From the NCBI RefSeq assembly GCF_016809835.1, contig NZ_JAFBIL020000002.1:558001-622000 (forward strand): a stretch of 64,000 nucleotides of DNA, in the 5' to 3' direction. Below, in pieces: positions 48,973-57,180 of this stretch (positions are counted from its first letter, which is position 1; the number at the start of each line of letters is the position of its first letter). The position numbers and the translations under genes are program-made. The stretch is from Massilia soli. Lineage in GTDB: Bacteria > Pseudomonadota > Gammaproteobacteria > Burkholderiales > Burkholderiaceae_D. The notes below the pieces were generated by a model, which did no database searches, had not been told where the DNA came from, and saw only the letters and a program-made list of their open reading frames with translations.

Positions 48973-51900
48973 GTGCCAGCACGCATCCTCATCATTGAAG
49001 ACAACCCCACCAACATGGAGTTGATGGTCTATCTGCTCAACGCGTTTGGCTTCACGCCGCTGACTGCGAGCGACGGCATCGGCGGTATCGAAGCGGCGCG
49101 CGAGACCCTTCCCGACCTGATCATTTGCGACGTGCACCTGCCGCGCCTGGACGGCTACGGCGTGGTCGCGCAGCTCAAGCAAGACCCCGCCCTGCGCCAC
49201 ATTCCCGTCCTCGCCGTCACCGCGCTGGCGATGGTCGGCGACCGCGAGCGGCTGCTGGAGGCCGGCTTCGACGGCTACATCGCCAAGCCGATCGAGCCGG
49301 ACACCTTCGTCGTGCAGCTGGAAGAATTCCTCGCCCCGCAACCGGCGCCCGCGCCCACCGTCTCTGCCGGCCAGGCCACCATCCTGATCGTCGACGACCA
49401 CGTGCTCAACCGCGAATTCCTGCGCACCCTGCTTGGCTACGGCGGCCACCTCCTGATGGAGGCGGCCAGCGGTGCCGAGGCGCTCAGGCTGGTCAGGGAG
49501 CGCAAGCCGGACCTGGTGATCTCCGACGTGCTCATGCCCGGGATGGACGGTTATGAACTGGTCGGCCGCCTGCGCGCCGATCCCGACACCGCCGACCTGC
49601 CGGTGATCTTCTACACGGCGCTGTACCGCGAGCGCGAAGCGGCCCGGCTGGCCGACTGCGGGGTGCGCTGGGTGCTGCCCAAGCCGTCCTCGCCGGACGT
49701 CATCCTGCGGACCGTGCATGAGGCGCTGGGCATGGGCGAACCGGCCAGCATCGATGGCGACGACGCCGGCGATGCGGCGCGGCCGACTTTCGTGGTCGGC
49801 GCGGCGGTCGCCGATTTCCTCGACGAGGCCGACGGCGCGCGCGATGGCGACGCCGCGCCTGACGGGCCCACCGAACGCCAGCAGATGACCCAGCGGCTCT
49901 CGACCTCGCTGTCAAGCCTGCAGGCGGTCAGCCTGCGCCTGACCGCGCTGATCGAGCTGGGCATCGAGCTGGGCGCCGAGCGCGACCCGGCCGCGCTGAT
50001 CGAAAACGGCTGCCGCGTCGCGCATGGCATCTGCGCCGCCAGGTACACCTGCATCGGCATACTCGAGGAGGGCATGGACACGCTGCAGTACTTCGCGGCC
50101 TGCGGCGACGAGGGCAAGGCGCGGGTGGTGCGCGATGCGCCGCGCGCCGGCGTGCTTGGCAAGCTGCTCGGCCAGCACGCGCCGGTCAGGGTCAGCGGGA
50201 TTGACGGCGATCCGAGCGTGCTGGGACTGCCCAGCGGGCATCCGGCGGTGCATTCCTTCCTTGGCGTGCCGATCGCCTCGCGCGAGCGCGTGCACGGCTG
50301 GCTGTACCTGGTCGACAAGGACGACGCTGCCGAATTCTCCGAAGTCGACGAACGGGTCGCCGTGACCGTCAGCGCGCAGATTGCCGCCGCCTACGAAAAC
50401 CTCGCGCTGTACGAGGAGATCCGGCGCCATCACGCGCAGCTGACCGCGGACATGCAGGTACGGATCCGGCTCGACGAAGACTTGCGCCGCTTCCGCACCG
50501 CGATGGACGCCACCGGCGACGCCATTTTCCTGGTCGACCGCGCCAATGCCCGCTTCGTCGACGTCAATGCCACCGCCTGCAGCATGCTCGGTTACACGCG
50601 CTACGAATTCATCGGCAGCGAAGGCCCGGCCCCGCACGTCGAGGTGCGCTCGCGCCTGCGCGACCTGCTCGGCAAGCTGGAAGGCGGCGAGCACGCCGAC
50701 GCGATGGCCGAACTGCTGATCGAGCGCCGCGACGGCTCGACCGTGTCGGTCGAGGTGCAGCGCCGCACCTTGCGCTCGGGCGCCAACTGGATCCTGGTGG
50801 CGGTCGCGCGCGACATCACCGAACGCAAGCATGCGCAGGAACAGCTGGTGCAGCTGGCCCACTTCGACACCCTGACCGGGCTGCCGAACCGCAGCAAATT
50901 TTACGAAAAGCTCACCGGCGCGCTGCACTACGCCGAAGAGCACCGCTGGGCGGTCGGCGTGCTGTTCCTCGACATCGACCGCTTCAAGACCGTCAACGAT
51001 ACGCTCGGCCATCCGATCGGCGACGAGCTGCTGCGCCAGTTCTCCAGCCGCCTGGTGCACAGCGTGCGCTCGCGCGACACCGTCGGGCGCTTCGGCGGCG
51101 ACGAATTCGCGGCCATCATCGCGCTGCCCGACGGCCCCCAGGGCGCCTTGCCGGTAATCGAAAAAATCCGCGAGGTGATGCGCGCGCCGTTCGACTTGCA
51201 CGGCCACGAGGTTACCGCCACGGCCAGTATCGGCATCACCATCTTCCCCGACGACGGCGCCGATGCGCAGACCCTGATCAAGTTCGCCGACACCGCGATG
51301 TACCGCGCCAAGGAAGCCGGACGCGACGCGTTCCGCTTCTTCACCGCCGAGATGAATGCGCAGTCGCTGGCCCGCCTCGATCTCGAGAACGCGCTGCGCC
51401 GCGCCATCGACCATGACGAATTCGTGCTGTACTTCCAGCCCAAGGTGCACATCGGATCGCGCCGCATCAGCGGCGCCGAAGCGCTGATCCGCTGGAACCG
51501 GCCCGGCCACGGCATGGTGTCGCCGGCGCTGTTCGTGCCGATCCTCGAAGAGACCGGCCTGATCGTGCGGGTCGGCACCTGGGTGCTGAACGCCGCGTGC
51601 CGCCAGATCAGCGAATGGGGCAGGTCCGACGTGGGCCCGGTGCGCCTGTCGGTCAACGTATCGGGCATCCAGTTCTTCGCCGGCGGCCTCGAGGAAGAGG
51701 TGCTGGGCGCGATCAAGCGGCACGCCATTTCGCCCGGGCTGCTCGAACTGGAACTGACCGAAAGCTCGCTGATGTCCAACGCCGAGGACACCATCGCCGT
51801 GCTGCGCAACCTGAAGGCGCTCGGCATCGAAATTTCGATCGACGATTTCGGCACTGGCTACTCGAGCCTGGCGTACCTGAAGCGCTTCCCGATCGACAAA

Positions 51901-52578
51901 CTCAAGATCGACATCGCCTTTGTGCGCGAGGTGACCTCGAATCCCGACGACGCGGCGATCGTCCTGGCGATCATCAATATGGCGCACAGCATGAAGCTCG
52001 AAGTGGTCGCCGAAGGCGTCGAGACCGAGGCCCAGTTGTCCTACCTGCGCCGCCACGGCTGCGACGAAATGCAGGGCTACTACTTCAGCCGCCCGGTGCC
52101 GGCCACCGAATTCGAGCGCATGATCCGCGAAGGCAAGGCGCTCAACGCGCCGCAGGACGAGCCCGGCGAATACCAGCAAACCCTGCTGATCGTCGACGAC
52201 GACGCCTTCATGCTCGACGTGCTGGCCGACTTCCTGGCGCAGGACGGCTACCGCATCCTGACCGCGCAAAGCGCCGCCGACGGCTTCGACATCCTGGCGC
52301 GCCACAACGTGCAGGTGATCCTGTGCGACCAGTGCATGCCGGTGATGAGCGGGACCGAGTTCATGGAACGGGTCAAGCACCTGTGCCCGACCACGTTCCG
52401 CATCATGCTCTCGGCCTACGCCGACCTGGCGCCGATCATGGAGGCGATCAACCACGGCGCCATCGACCGCTTCTACACCAAGCCATGGGAAGGCGCGGTC
52501 CTGCGCGAGAATATCCGCGAAGGCTTCCGCGCCCATGCGCAGCTGCACGGCGCAAGCGGCAAAGGGACGCTGCACTGA
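48973..52578 (+). CDS. Multidomain c-di-GMP signalling protein: REC-REC-GAF-PAS-GGDEF-EAL-REC
   Basis: 1201 residues from a GTG with GGGAG upstream; entirely cytoplasmic. REC1 (about 4-118, CDVHLPRLDGYG), REC2 (about 133-247, SDVLMPGMDGYE), a linker, GAF (about 320-475), PAS (about 495-610), GGDEF (RFGGDEF, residues about 706-711, intact), EAL (EALIRW near 836, DDFGTGYSS near 956, so probably active) and a C-terminal REC3 (about 1075-1190, CDQCMPVMSG). Each REC has the acceptor Asp, so phosphorelay input would come from separate kinases. It could make or degrade c-di-GMP depending on input. No histidine kinase lies next to it. Confidence 0.92.
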   Translation: MPARILIIEDNPTNMELMVYLLNAFGFTPLTASDGIGGIEAARETLPDLIICDVHLPRLDGYGVVAQLKQDPALRHIPVLAVTALAMVGDRERLLEAGFDGYIAKPIEPDTFVVQLEEFLAPQPAPAPTVSAGQATILIVDDHVLNREFLRTLLGYGGHLLMEAASGAEALRLVRERKPDLVISDVLMPGMDGYELVGRLRADPDTADLPVIFYTALYREREAARLADCGVRWVLPKPSSPDVILRTVHEALGMGEPASIDGDDAGDAARPTFVVGAAVADFLDEADGARDGDAAPDGPTERQQMTQRLSTSLSSLQAVSLRLTALIELGIELGAERDPAALIENGCRVAHGICAARYTCIGILEEGMDTLQYFAACGDEGKARVVRDAPRAGVLGKLLGQHAPVRVSGIDGDPSVLGLPSGHPAVHSFLGVPIASRERVHGWLYLVDKDDAAEFSEVDERVAVTVSAQIAAAYENLALYEEIRRHHAQLTADMQVRIRLDEDLRRFRTAMDATGDAIFLVDRANARFVDVNATACSMLGYTRYEFIGSEGPAPHVEVRSRLRDLLGKLEGGEHADAMAELLIERRDGSTVSVEVQRRTLRSGANWILVAVARDITERKHAQEQLVQLAHFDTLTGLPNRSKFYEKLTGALHYAEEHRWAVGVLFLDIDRFKTVNDTLGHPIGDELLRQFSSRLVHSVRSRDTVGRFGGDEFAAIIALPDGPQGALPVIEKIREVMRAPFDLHGHEVTATASIGITIFPDDGADAQTLIKFADTAMYRAKEAGRDAFRFFTAEMNAQSLARLDLENALRRAIDHDEFVLYFQPKVHIGSRRISGAEALIRWNRPGHGMVSPALFVPILEETGLIVRVGTWVLNAACRQISEWGRSDVGPVRLSVNVSGIQFFAGGLEEEVLGAIKRHAISPGLLELELTESSLMSNAEDTIAVLRNLKALGIEISIDDFGTGYSSLAYLKRFPIDKLKIDIAFVREVTSNPDDAAIVLAIINMAHSMKLEVVAEGVETEAQLSYLRRHGCDEMQGYYFSRPVPATEFERMIREGKALNAPQDEPGEYQQTLLIVDDDAFMLDVLADFLAQDGYRILTAQSAADGFDILARHNVQVILCDQCMPVMSGTEFMERVKHLCPTTFRIMLSAYADLAPIMEAINHGAIDRFYTKPWEGAVLRENIREGFRAHAQLHGASGKGTLH

Positions 52579-52646
52579 ACTGAGGGTTTGCGTTCAGGCG
52601 GGCCGGTACGGTAGGCTATGCGTCTGCCGCACCGGCCTCGATTGAA

Positions 52647-54770
52647 ATGGACCCTGGTTTGATCCGAAAAAATTACAAACGCATGTTGCTCGCCGCGCTG
52701 GCCGGCTCGCTGGCCGCCGCCGCGTTCTTGTGGCCGCTCGGGCCGGGCTCGCACATCGGCACAAAAATCGGCGCCATCGTTGTGCCGCGCACCGAACTTG
52801 GCTGGCCGGTGTACGTCACCACCGTCGCCGGCGGTCCGGCGGCCGGCTTCGCCGATCCGTTCGGCGTTGCCATCGACCGCGCCGGCAACCTGCTGGTCGC
52901 CGACGGCGGCGACAATAATCGCATCGTCAAGGTCGGTCCGGACGGCGCCATCACCAGCCTGGCGGGGCGGCGCGAAGGCTTTGCCGACGGCGCCGGCGCC
53001 GCGGCCGCCTTCCACACGCCATCGGCGCTGGCGATCGACAGCGCCGGCAACCTGTACGTCGCCGACACCGGCAACCATGCGATCCGCAAGGTCACGCCGG
53101 CCGGCATGGTGACGACGATTGCCGGTAACGGCCAGCCCGGCTACGTCGATGGCGCGGGAAGCGCGGCGCGCTTCAACGGCCCGGTCGGGGTGGCGGTCGA
53201 CAAGGACGGCAACGTGTTCGTCGCCGACACCTACAATGACCGCATCCGTCAAATCACACCGGGCGGCGTGGTGACCACCGTCGCCGGCGACGGCTTGCCG
53301 GGCAACGCCGATGGCGCCGCGCTGGCAGCGCGCTTCGATACGCCGACCGCTCTGGCGGTCGATGGCGCCGGCAACCTGTATGTGGCCGACACCCAGAACG
53401 GCGCGATCCGCAAGGTGACGCGCGCCGGCGCGGTATCGACCCTGGCACGCGCGCCGCTGGACGCCGATAAGCCGCTGATGCGGCGCCCCGCCAGCCTGGC
53501 GCTGACGCACGACGGCTTCCTCTACGTCGGCGACCTGGCGCGCGGGCGCATCCTGCAAGTATCGCCCGATGGCCAGCTGCGCGGGCTGACCGGCATCGGC
53601 ATCGATTTTCACGTGGGCGACGAGCGCGCGGCTCGCTTCGGGCGCCCGGCCGGCATCGCGCTTGGCCCCGACGGGTCGCTGTATGTGGCCGATGCGCTCA
53701 AGCGCGCGCTGCGCAAGGTGGCAAGGCGCGAGGGCGCCGCGGCGCCAGCGCTGGAAGAGCCGCCTGCGCCGGCCGCCGCCGCCGCGCCGCAGGCGCCGTT
53801 CCCATGGCCGGTGCGTCCGCAGCAAAGCTGGCACGAAGTGGTCGGCGTGGTCGGCGAGGTGCGCGGCAGCTACGGCGGCGAGAGCCGCCACCACTTCCAC
53901 AATGGCCTGGACGTGCAGGCGCCGATGGGCGAGCCGGTGCTGGCGGTGGCCGCCGAAAAGGTCAGCAGCCCGGTGCCCAACTGGGACTTTGGCGGAGTGG
54001 GCGAGGGCATCGCCGTCGACCACTTCAGCTACATCCACATGCGGGTCGGGCGCACCGTGCGTGACGAGATGCTCGATCCTGCGCGCTTCGCCGCGGTCCG
54101 CGACGACGCCGGCAAGCTGCTGCGCGTGCGGGTTCGGCGCGGCGCGCGCTTCGCAGTGGGCGACGCGATCGGCAGCGTAAACCGGATGTACCACGTGCAT
54201 CTGGTGTACCGTCCGGGCGGCGTCGAGCGCAACGCGCTGGCGCTGCCGTTTTCCGGCTTGTCCGATGCGGTGGCGCCGCGCGTCAACAGCATTTCGCTGG
54301 TCAACCGCGACGGCAAGCAGCTGGCCGGGAAGCGCGCCCGGCGCCTGGCCGTGCCCGCTGGCGCCGGCCCGCTGGCAATCGTCGTCGATGCCTTCGACCA
54401 GAGCGACGGCAATGCCGCGCGCCGCAGGCTGGGACTGTACAAGGTCGGCTACCAGCTGCTGGGCGCCGACGGCGCGCCGCTGCCCGGATTCGACACGCCG
54501 CTTGTCAACATCGAATTCAACCGCCTGCCGCCGGACGAGGAGAGCGTCAAGGTGGCGTACGCCGACGGCAGCGGCATCACGGTCTACGGCAGCAAGGCGA
54601 CGCGCTTCCTGTACCAGGTGACCAACACGGTGCGCGACGGCGTCGCGCGCCAGGGCAGCTGGGATCCGGCCGGGCTGGCGCCGGGCGACTACACCATCCG
54701 CATCGTCGCCGCCGATTACGCCGGCAATGTGGCGCTGGCGGGACGCGATCTGGCGATCACCGTGTATTGA
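52647..54770 (+). CDS. NHL-repeat beta-propeller fused to an M23-like domain
   Basis: 707 residues. A membrane anchor or signal (MLLAALAGSLAAAAFLWPLG; residues 13-32) is followed by five or more NHL repeats of about 55 residues (GNLYVADTGNHAIRKVTPAG and relatives). After an Ala/Pro linker near 375-390 comes an M23/LytM-like domain with SRHHFHNGLDVQAPMGEPVLAV (an H-x-GLD zinc-site pattern) and MYHVHLVYRPGG (the HxH pattern). A C-terminal beta domain ends DYTIRIVAADYAGN. It may bind glycan or peptidoglycan and cleave cross-links at the cell surface. The fusion is unusual; metal-ligand geometry is not proven. Confidence 0.8.
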   Translation: MDPGLIRKNYKRMLLAALAGSLAAAAFLWPLGPGSHIGTKIGAIVVPRTELGWPVYVTTVAGGPAAGFADPFGVAIDRAGNLLVADGGDNNRIVKVGPDGAITSLAGRREGFADGAGAAAAFHTPSALAIDSAGNLYVADTGNHAIRKVTPAGMVTTIAGNGQPGYVDGAGSAARFNGPVGVAVDKDGNVFVADTYNDRIRQITPGGVVTTVAGDGLPGNADGAALAARFDTPTALAVDGAGNLYVADTQNGAIRKVTRAGAVSTLARAPLDADKPLMRRPASLALTHDGFLYVGDLARGRILQVSPDGQLRGLTGIGIDFHVGDERAARFGRPAGIALGPDGSLYVADALKRALRKVARREGAAAPALEEPPAPAAAAAPQAPFPWPVRPQQSWHEVVGVVGEVRGSYGGESRHHFHNGLDVQAPMGEPVLAVAAEKVSSPVPNWDFGGVGEGIAVDHFSYIHMRVGRTVRDEMLDPARFAAVRDDAGKLLRVRVRRGARFAVGDAIGSVNRMYHVHLVYRPGGVERNALALPFSGLSDAVAPRVNSISLVNRDGKQLAGKRARRLAVPAGAGPLAIVVDAFDQSDGNAARRRLGLYKVGYQLLGADGAPLPGFDTPLVNIEFNRLPPDEESVKVAYADGSGITVYGSKATRFLYQVTNTVRDGVARQGSWDPAGLAPGDYTIRIVAADYAGNVALAGRDLAITVY

Positions 54771-54816
54771 ACTGGCGGCGTGGCCCGGTATTAGGGTTGC
54801 GCCGTCATTCGGTGGT

Positions 54817-55515
54817 ATGCTTCCAGCAGAAAAACACCGTCTCCACGCCATGCTCCAGAAAGCCCCACGCCGTACCCGCGAACGCATCCTCGAACTGTCC
54901 CTGGGGCTGTTCAACGAGTTCGGCGAGCCCAACATCACCACCACGGTGATCGCGGAGGAGATGAACATCTCGCCGGGGAACCTGTACTACCATTTCCGCA
55001 ACAAGGACGATATCGTCAACTCGATCTTCGTGCAGTTCGAAGCCGAGATTGAACGCATCCTCACCGTGCCGAACGGGCGCCGGTCGAATATCGACGACGT
55101 CTGGATCTACCTGCACCTGATGTTCGAACTGATCTGGCGCTACCGCTTCTTCTACCGCGACCTGAACGACCTGTTGTCGCGCAACCGCAAGCTCGAACTG
55201 CATTTCAAGCTGATCCTCGCGCACAAGATCAAGGTCGCCACCCAGCTGTGCGAAGACCTGCGCAGCGAGCAGTCGCTGGAAGCGTCGGACGCCGAGATCA
55301 ATGCGATGGCCACCAATATGGTGGTGGTGGCGACGTACTGGCTGTCGTACGAATACGTGCGCAATCCGCGCAAGTACACCGAGCAGCAGGCCATGGCCGA
55401 CGCGCTGGCGCGCGGCTGCTACCAGGTGCTGTCGCAGCTGGCGCCTTACCTGCGCGGCGAGACCCGGGTCCTGTTCAACAAGCTGTCCGACGACTATCTC
55501 AAAAAACTCAAGTAA
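54817..55515 (+). CDS. TetR-family transcriptional regulator
   Basis: 232 residues from the ATG at 54817; an ATG at 54850 is an alternative and neither has a strong ribosome-binding site. The TetR helix-turn-helix occupies about 18-63: RERILELSLGLFNEFGEPNITTTVIAEEMNISPGNLYYHFRNKDDIV. The C-terminal ligand domain is aromatic-rich (LMFELIWRYRFFYRDLNDL). It is close to the downstream LOG gene (11-base gap), so they form an operon. Ligand unknown. Confidence 0.88.
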   Translation: MLPAEKHRLHAMLQKAPRRTRERILELSLGLFNEFGEPNITTTVIAEEMNISPGNLYYHFRNKDDIVNSIFVQFEAEIERILTVPNGRRSNIDDVWIYLHLMFELIWRYRFFYRDLNDLLSRNRKLELHFKLILAHKIKVATQLCEDLRSEQSLEASDAEINAMATNMVVVATYWLSYEYVRNPRKYTEQQAMADALARGCYQVLSQLAPYLRGETRVLFNKLSDDYLKKLK

Positions 55516-55526
55516 GCAGGTATCCC

Positions 55527-56066
55527 ATGAAGTCGATTGCCGTCTATTGCGGCGCCTCGCACGGCGCCTCCCCGATCTTTGACGACGCCGCGCGCGCCAT
55601 GGGCCGCGCGCTGGTGGCGCAGAATATCAACCTGGTCTACGGGGGCGGCAACGTTGGCCTGATGGGCGTGATCGCCGACGAGGTGCTGCGCCTGGGCGGC
55701 GAAGTGTCCGGCGTGATTCCGCGCCAGCTGGTCGAGCGCGAACTGGCGCACGCCGGCCTGACGCGCCTGTTCGTGGTCAAGGATATGCACGAGCGTAAGG
55801 CGATGATGGCCGAGCTGTCGGACGGGTTTATCGCACTGCCGGGCGGGATGGGCACGCTGGAAGAACTGTTCGAGATGCTGACCTGGTCGCAGCTTGGCAT
55901 CCACAGCAAACCGATCGGCGCGCTCAATGTGGACGGCTTCTACGATGGCCTGGTGAGCTTCATCGGGCACCAGCGCGAGCAAGGTTTCGTGCGCCCGCAC
56001 CACGCCAGCCTGCTGCTGGTCGAAGACCAGCCCGACGCGCTGATCGCGCGCCTGCGCGGCGCCTAG
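55527..56066 (+). CDS. LOG family protein (nucleotide 5'-monophosphate phosphoribohydrolase)
   Basis: 179 residues. Signatures of the LOG/YvdD family: VYCGASHGASPIF, NLVYGGGNVGLMG, and the catalytic LPGGMGTLEELFEMLTWSQLG. In plants LOG releases active cytokinin from its nucleotide, and bacterial homologs split AMP or related nucleotides into base and ribose phosphate. Follows the TetR regulator. Full family length. Confidence 0.93.
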   Translation: MKSIAVYCGASHGASPIFDDAARAMGRALVAQNINLVYGGGNVGLMGVIADEVLRLGGEVSGVIPRQLVERELAHAGLTRLFVVKDMHERKAMMAELSDGFIALPGGMGTLEELFEMLTWSQLGIHSKPIGALNVDGFYDGLVSFIGHQREQGFVRPHHASLLLVEDQPDALIARLRGA

Positions 56067-56073
56067 CCGGCGT

Positions 56074-57180
56074 TCAGCCGACGCCGATCTGGTTGCGGCC
56101 GTTGGACTTGGCGCTGTAGAGCGCCTTGTCGGCACGCGTGATGGTGTCGGCAAACGGCTCGCCGTGGCGGCGCTCGGCCAGCCCGGCCGAGAAGGTGATG
56201 TGGACGTCGCTGCCGGCCACCGTCACCGGCGCCGCGGCCACGCGCGCGGCCATGCGCTCGACCACGGTCACCGCCTGCGCCAGCGGGGTCCCGGCCAGCA
56301 GCAGCAGGAATTCCTCGCCGCCCCAGCGCGCCAGCACATCCTGCGCGCGCAGCTCCGAGCGCGCCGCTTCCGAGAACCTGCGCAGCACCGCGTCGCCGGC
56401 GGCGTGGCCATAGCGGTCATTGACGCTCTTGAAGAAATCGAGGTCGATCAGCGCGATGCAGGTCGGCTCGCCCGCAGGTTCGAGGCGCCGTTCCTGGGCC
56501 ACCAGCAATTCGTTCATGTGGCGGCGATTGGCCAGCGAGGTCAGTTCGTCGAGCGTGGCCAGCTTGCCGATGGTGGTCATCGCCGCGACCAGGTCTTCCT
56601 TCTGCCGCTTCAGGCGCAGGCGCAGTTTGCTCATTTCGCCGGTCAGCAGCGTCACCGACACCAGCGCGCACGCGGCCGAGGCGAAATGCACGCCTTCGAC
56701 ATACGCCGGATACGTCGCCGGATAGGTCGCCACCAGCCAGAGCATGGTGGCGCCCAGCATGCCCAGCGCGTAGGTGCACAGCAGCATGGTATGGCGCGGG
56801 CGCAGCGAGAACGCGCAGAACACCATTACCACCAGCAGGAAAATCAGGTACACGCCGCGCAGCGGCCCGGTGACCACGTACGCGCCGACGTTGATGGCCA
56901 TGGCGTACATGGCCTGCCAGATCGCCAGCGTCGATGGGGCGATGCCCAGCGCGGCGCTGGCCCGCACCAGCAGCGCGAACGCGGTGACGCCGGCGCTGCC
57001 CATGGCGACGACGATGAGTGCGCTGCGCTGGTCGGCGGCGCCGGCGCGCACCGACAGCAGCAGCAGGATCCCGCCGATGATGTAGAGCAGGCAGGTGGCG
57101 GCCCAGTAGCCGAGCATGCGCGGCAGGCGCGGGTCGGACCCGAGCAGCAGCCGGCGCATCGGCGAAGGCTGCGGGTTCAA
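56074..57180 (-). CDS. Membrane diguanylate cyclase (GGDEF)
   Basis: 368 residues if a TTG that overlaps the upstream stop (TTGA) is used; 361 from the ATG at 57159. About six N-terminal membrane helices form the sensor. The C-terminal GGDEF domain has LTSLANRRHMNELL, RYGHAAGD and the active RWGGEEF signature (about residue 285), so it should synthesise c-di-GMP. No inhibitory RxxD site is obvious just upstream of the signature. Last gene of the porin-binding-protein-GGDEF operon. Confidence 0.9.
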   Translation of the reverse strand: MNPQPSPMRRLLLGSDPRLPRMLGYWAATCLLYIIGGILLLLSVRAGAADQRSALIVVAMGSAGVTAFALLVRASAALGIAPSTLAIWQAMYAMAINVGAYVVTGPLRGVYLIFLLVVMVFCAFSLRPRHTMLLCTYALGMLGATMLWLVATYPATYPAYVEGVHFASAACALVSVTLLTGEMSKLRLRLKRQKEDLVAAMTTIGKLATLDELTSLANRRHMNELLVAQERRLEPAGEPTCIALIDLDFFKSVNDRYGHAAGDAVLRRFSEAARSELRAQDVLARWGGEEFLLLLAGTPLAQAVTVVERMAARVAAAPVTVAGSDVHITFSAGLAERRHGEPFADTITRADKALYSAKSNGRNQIGVG

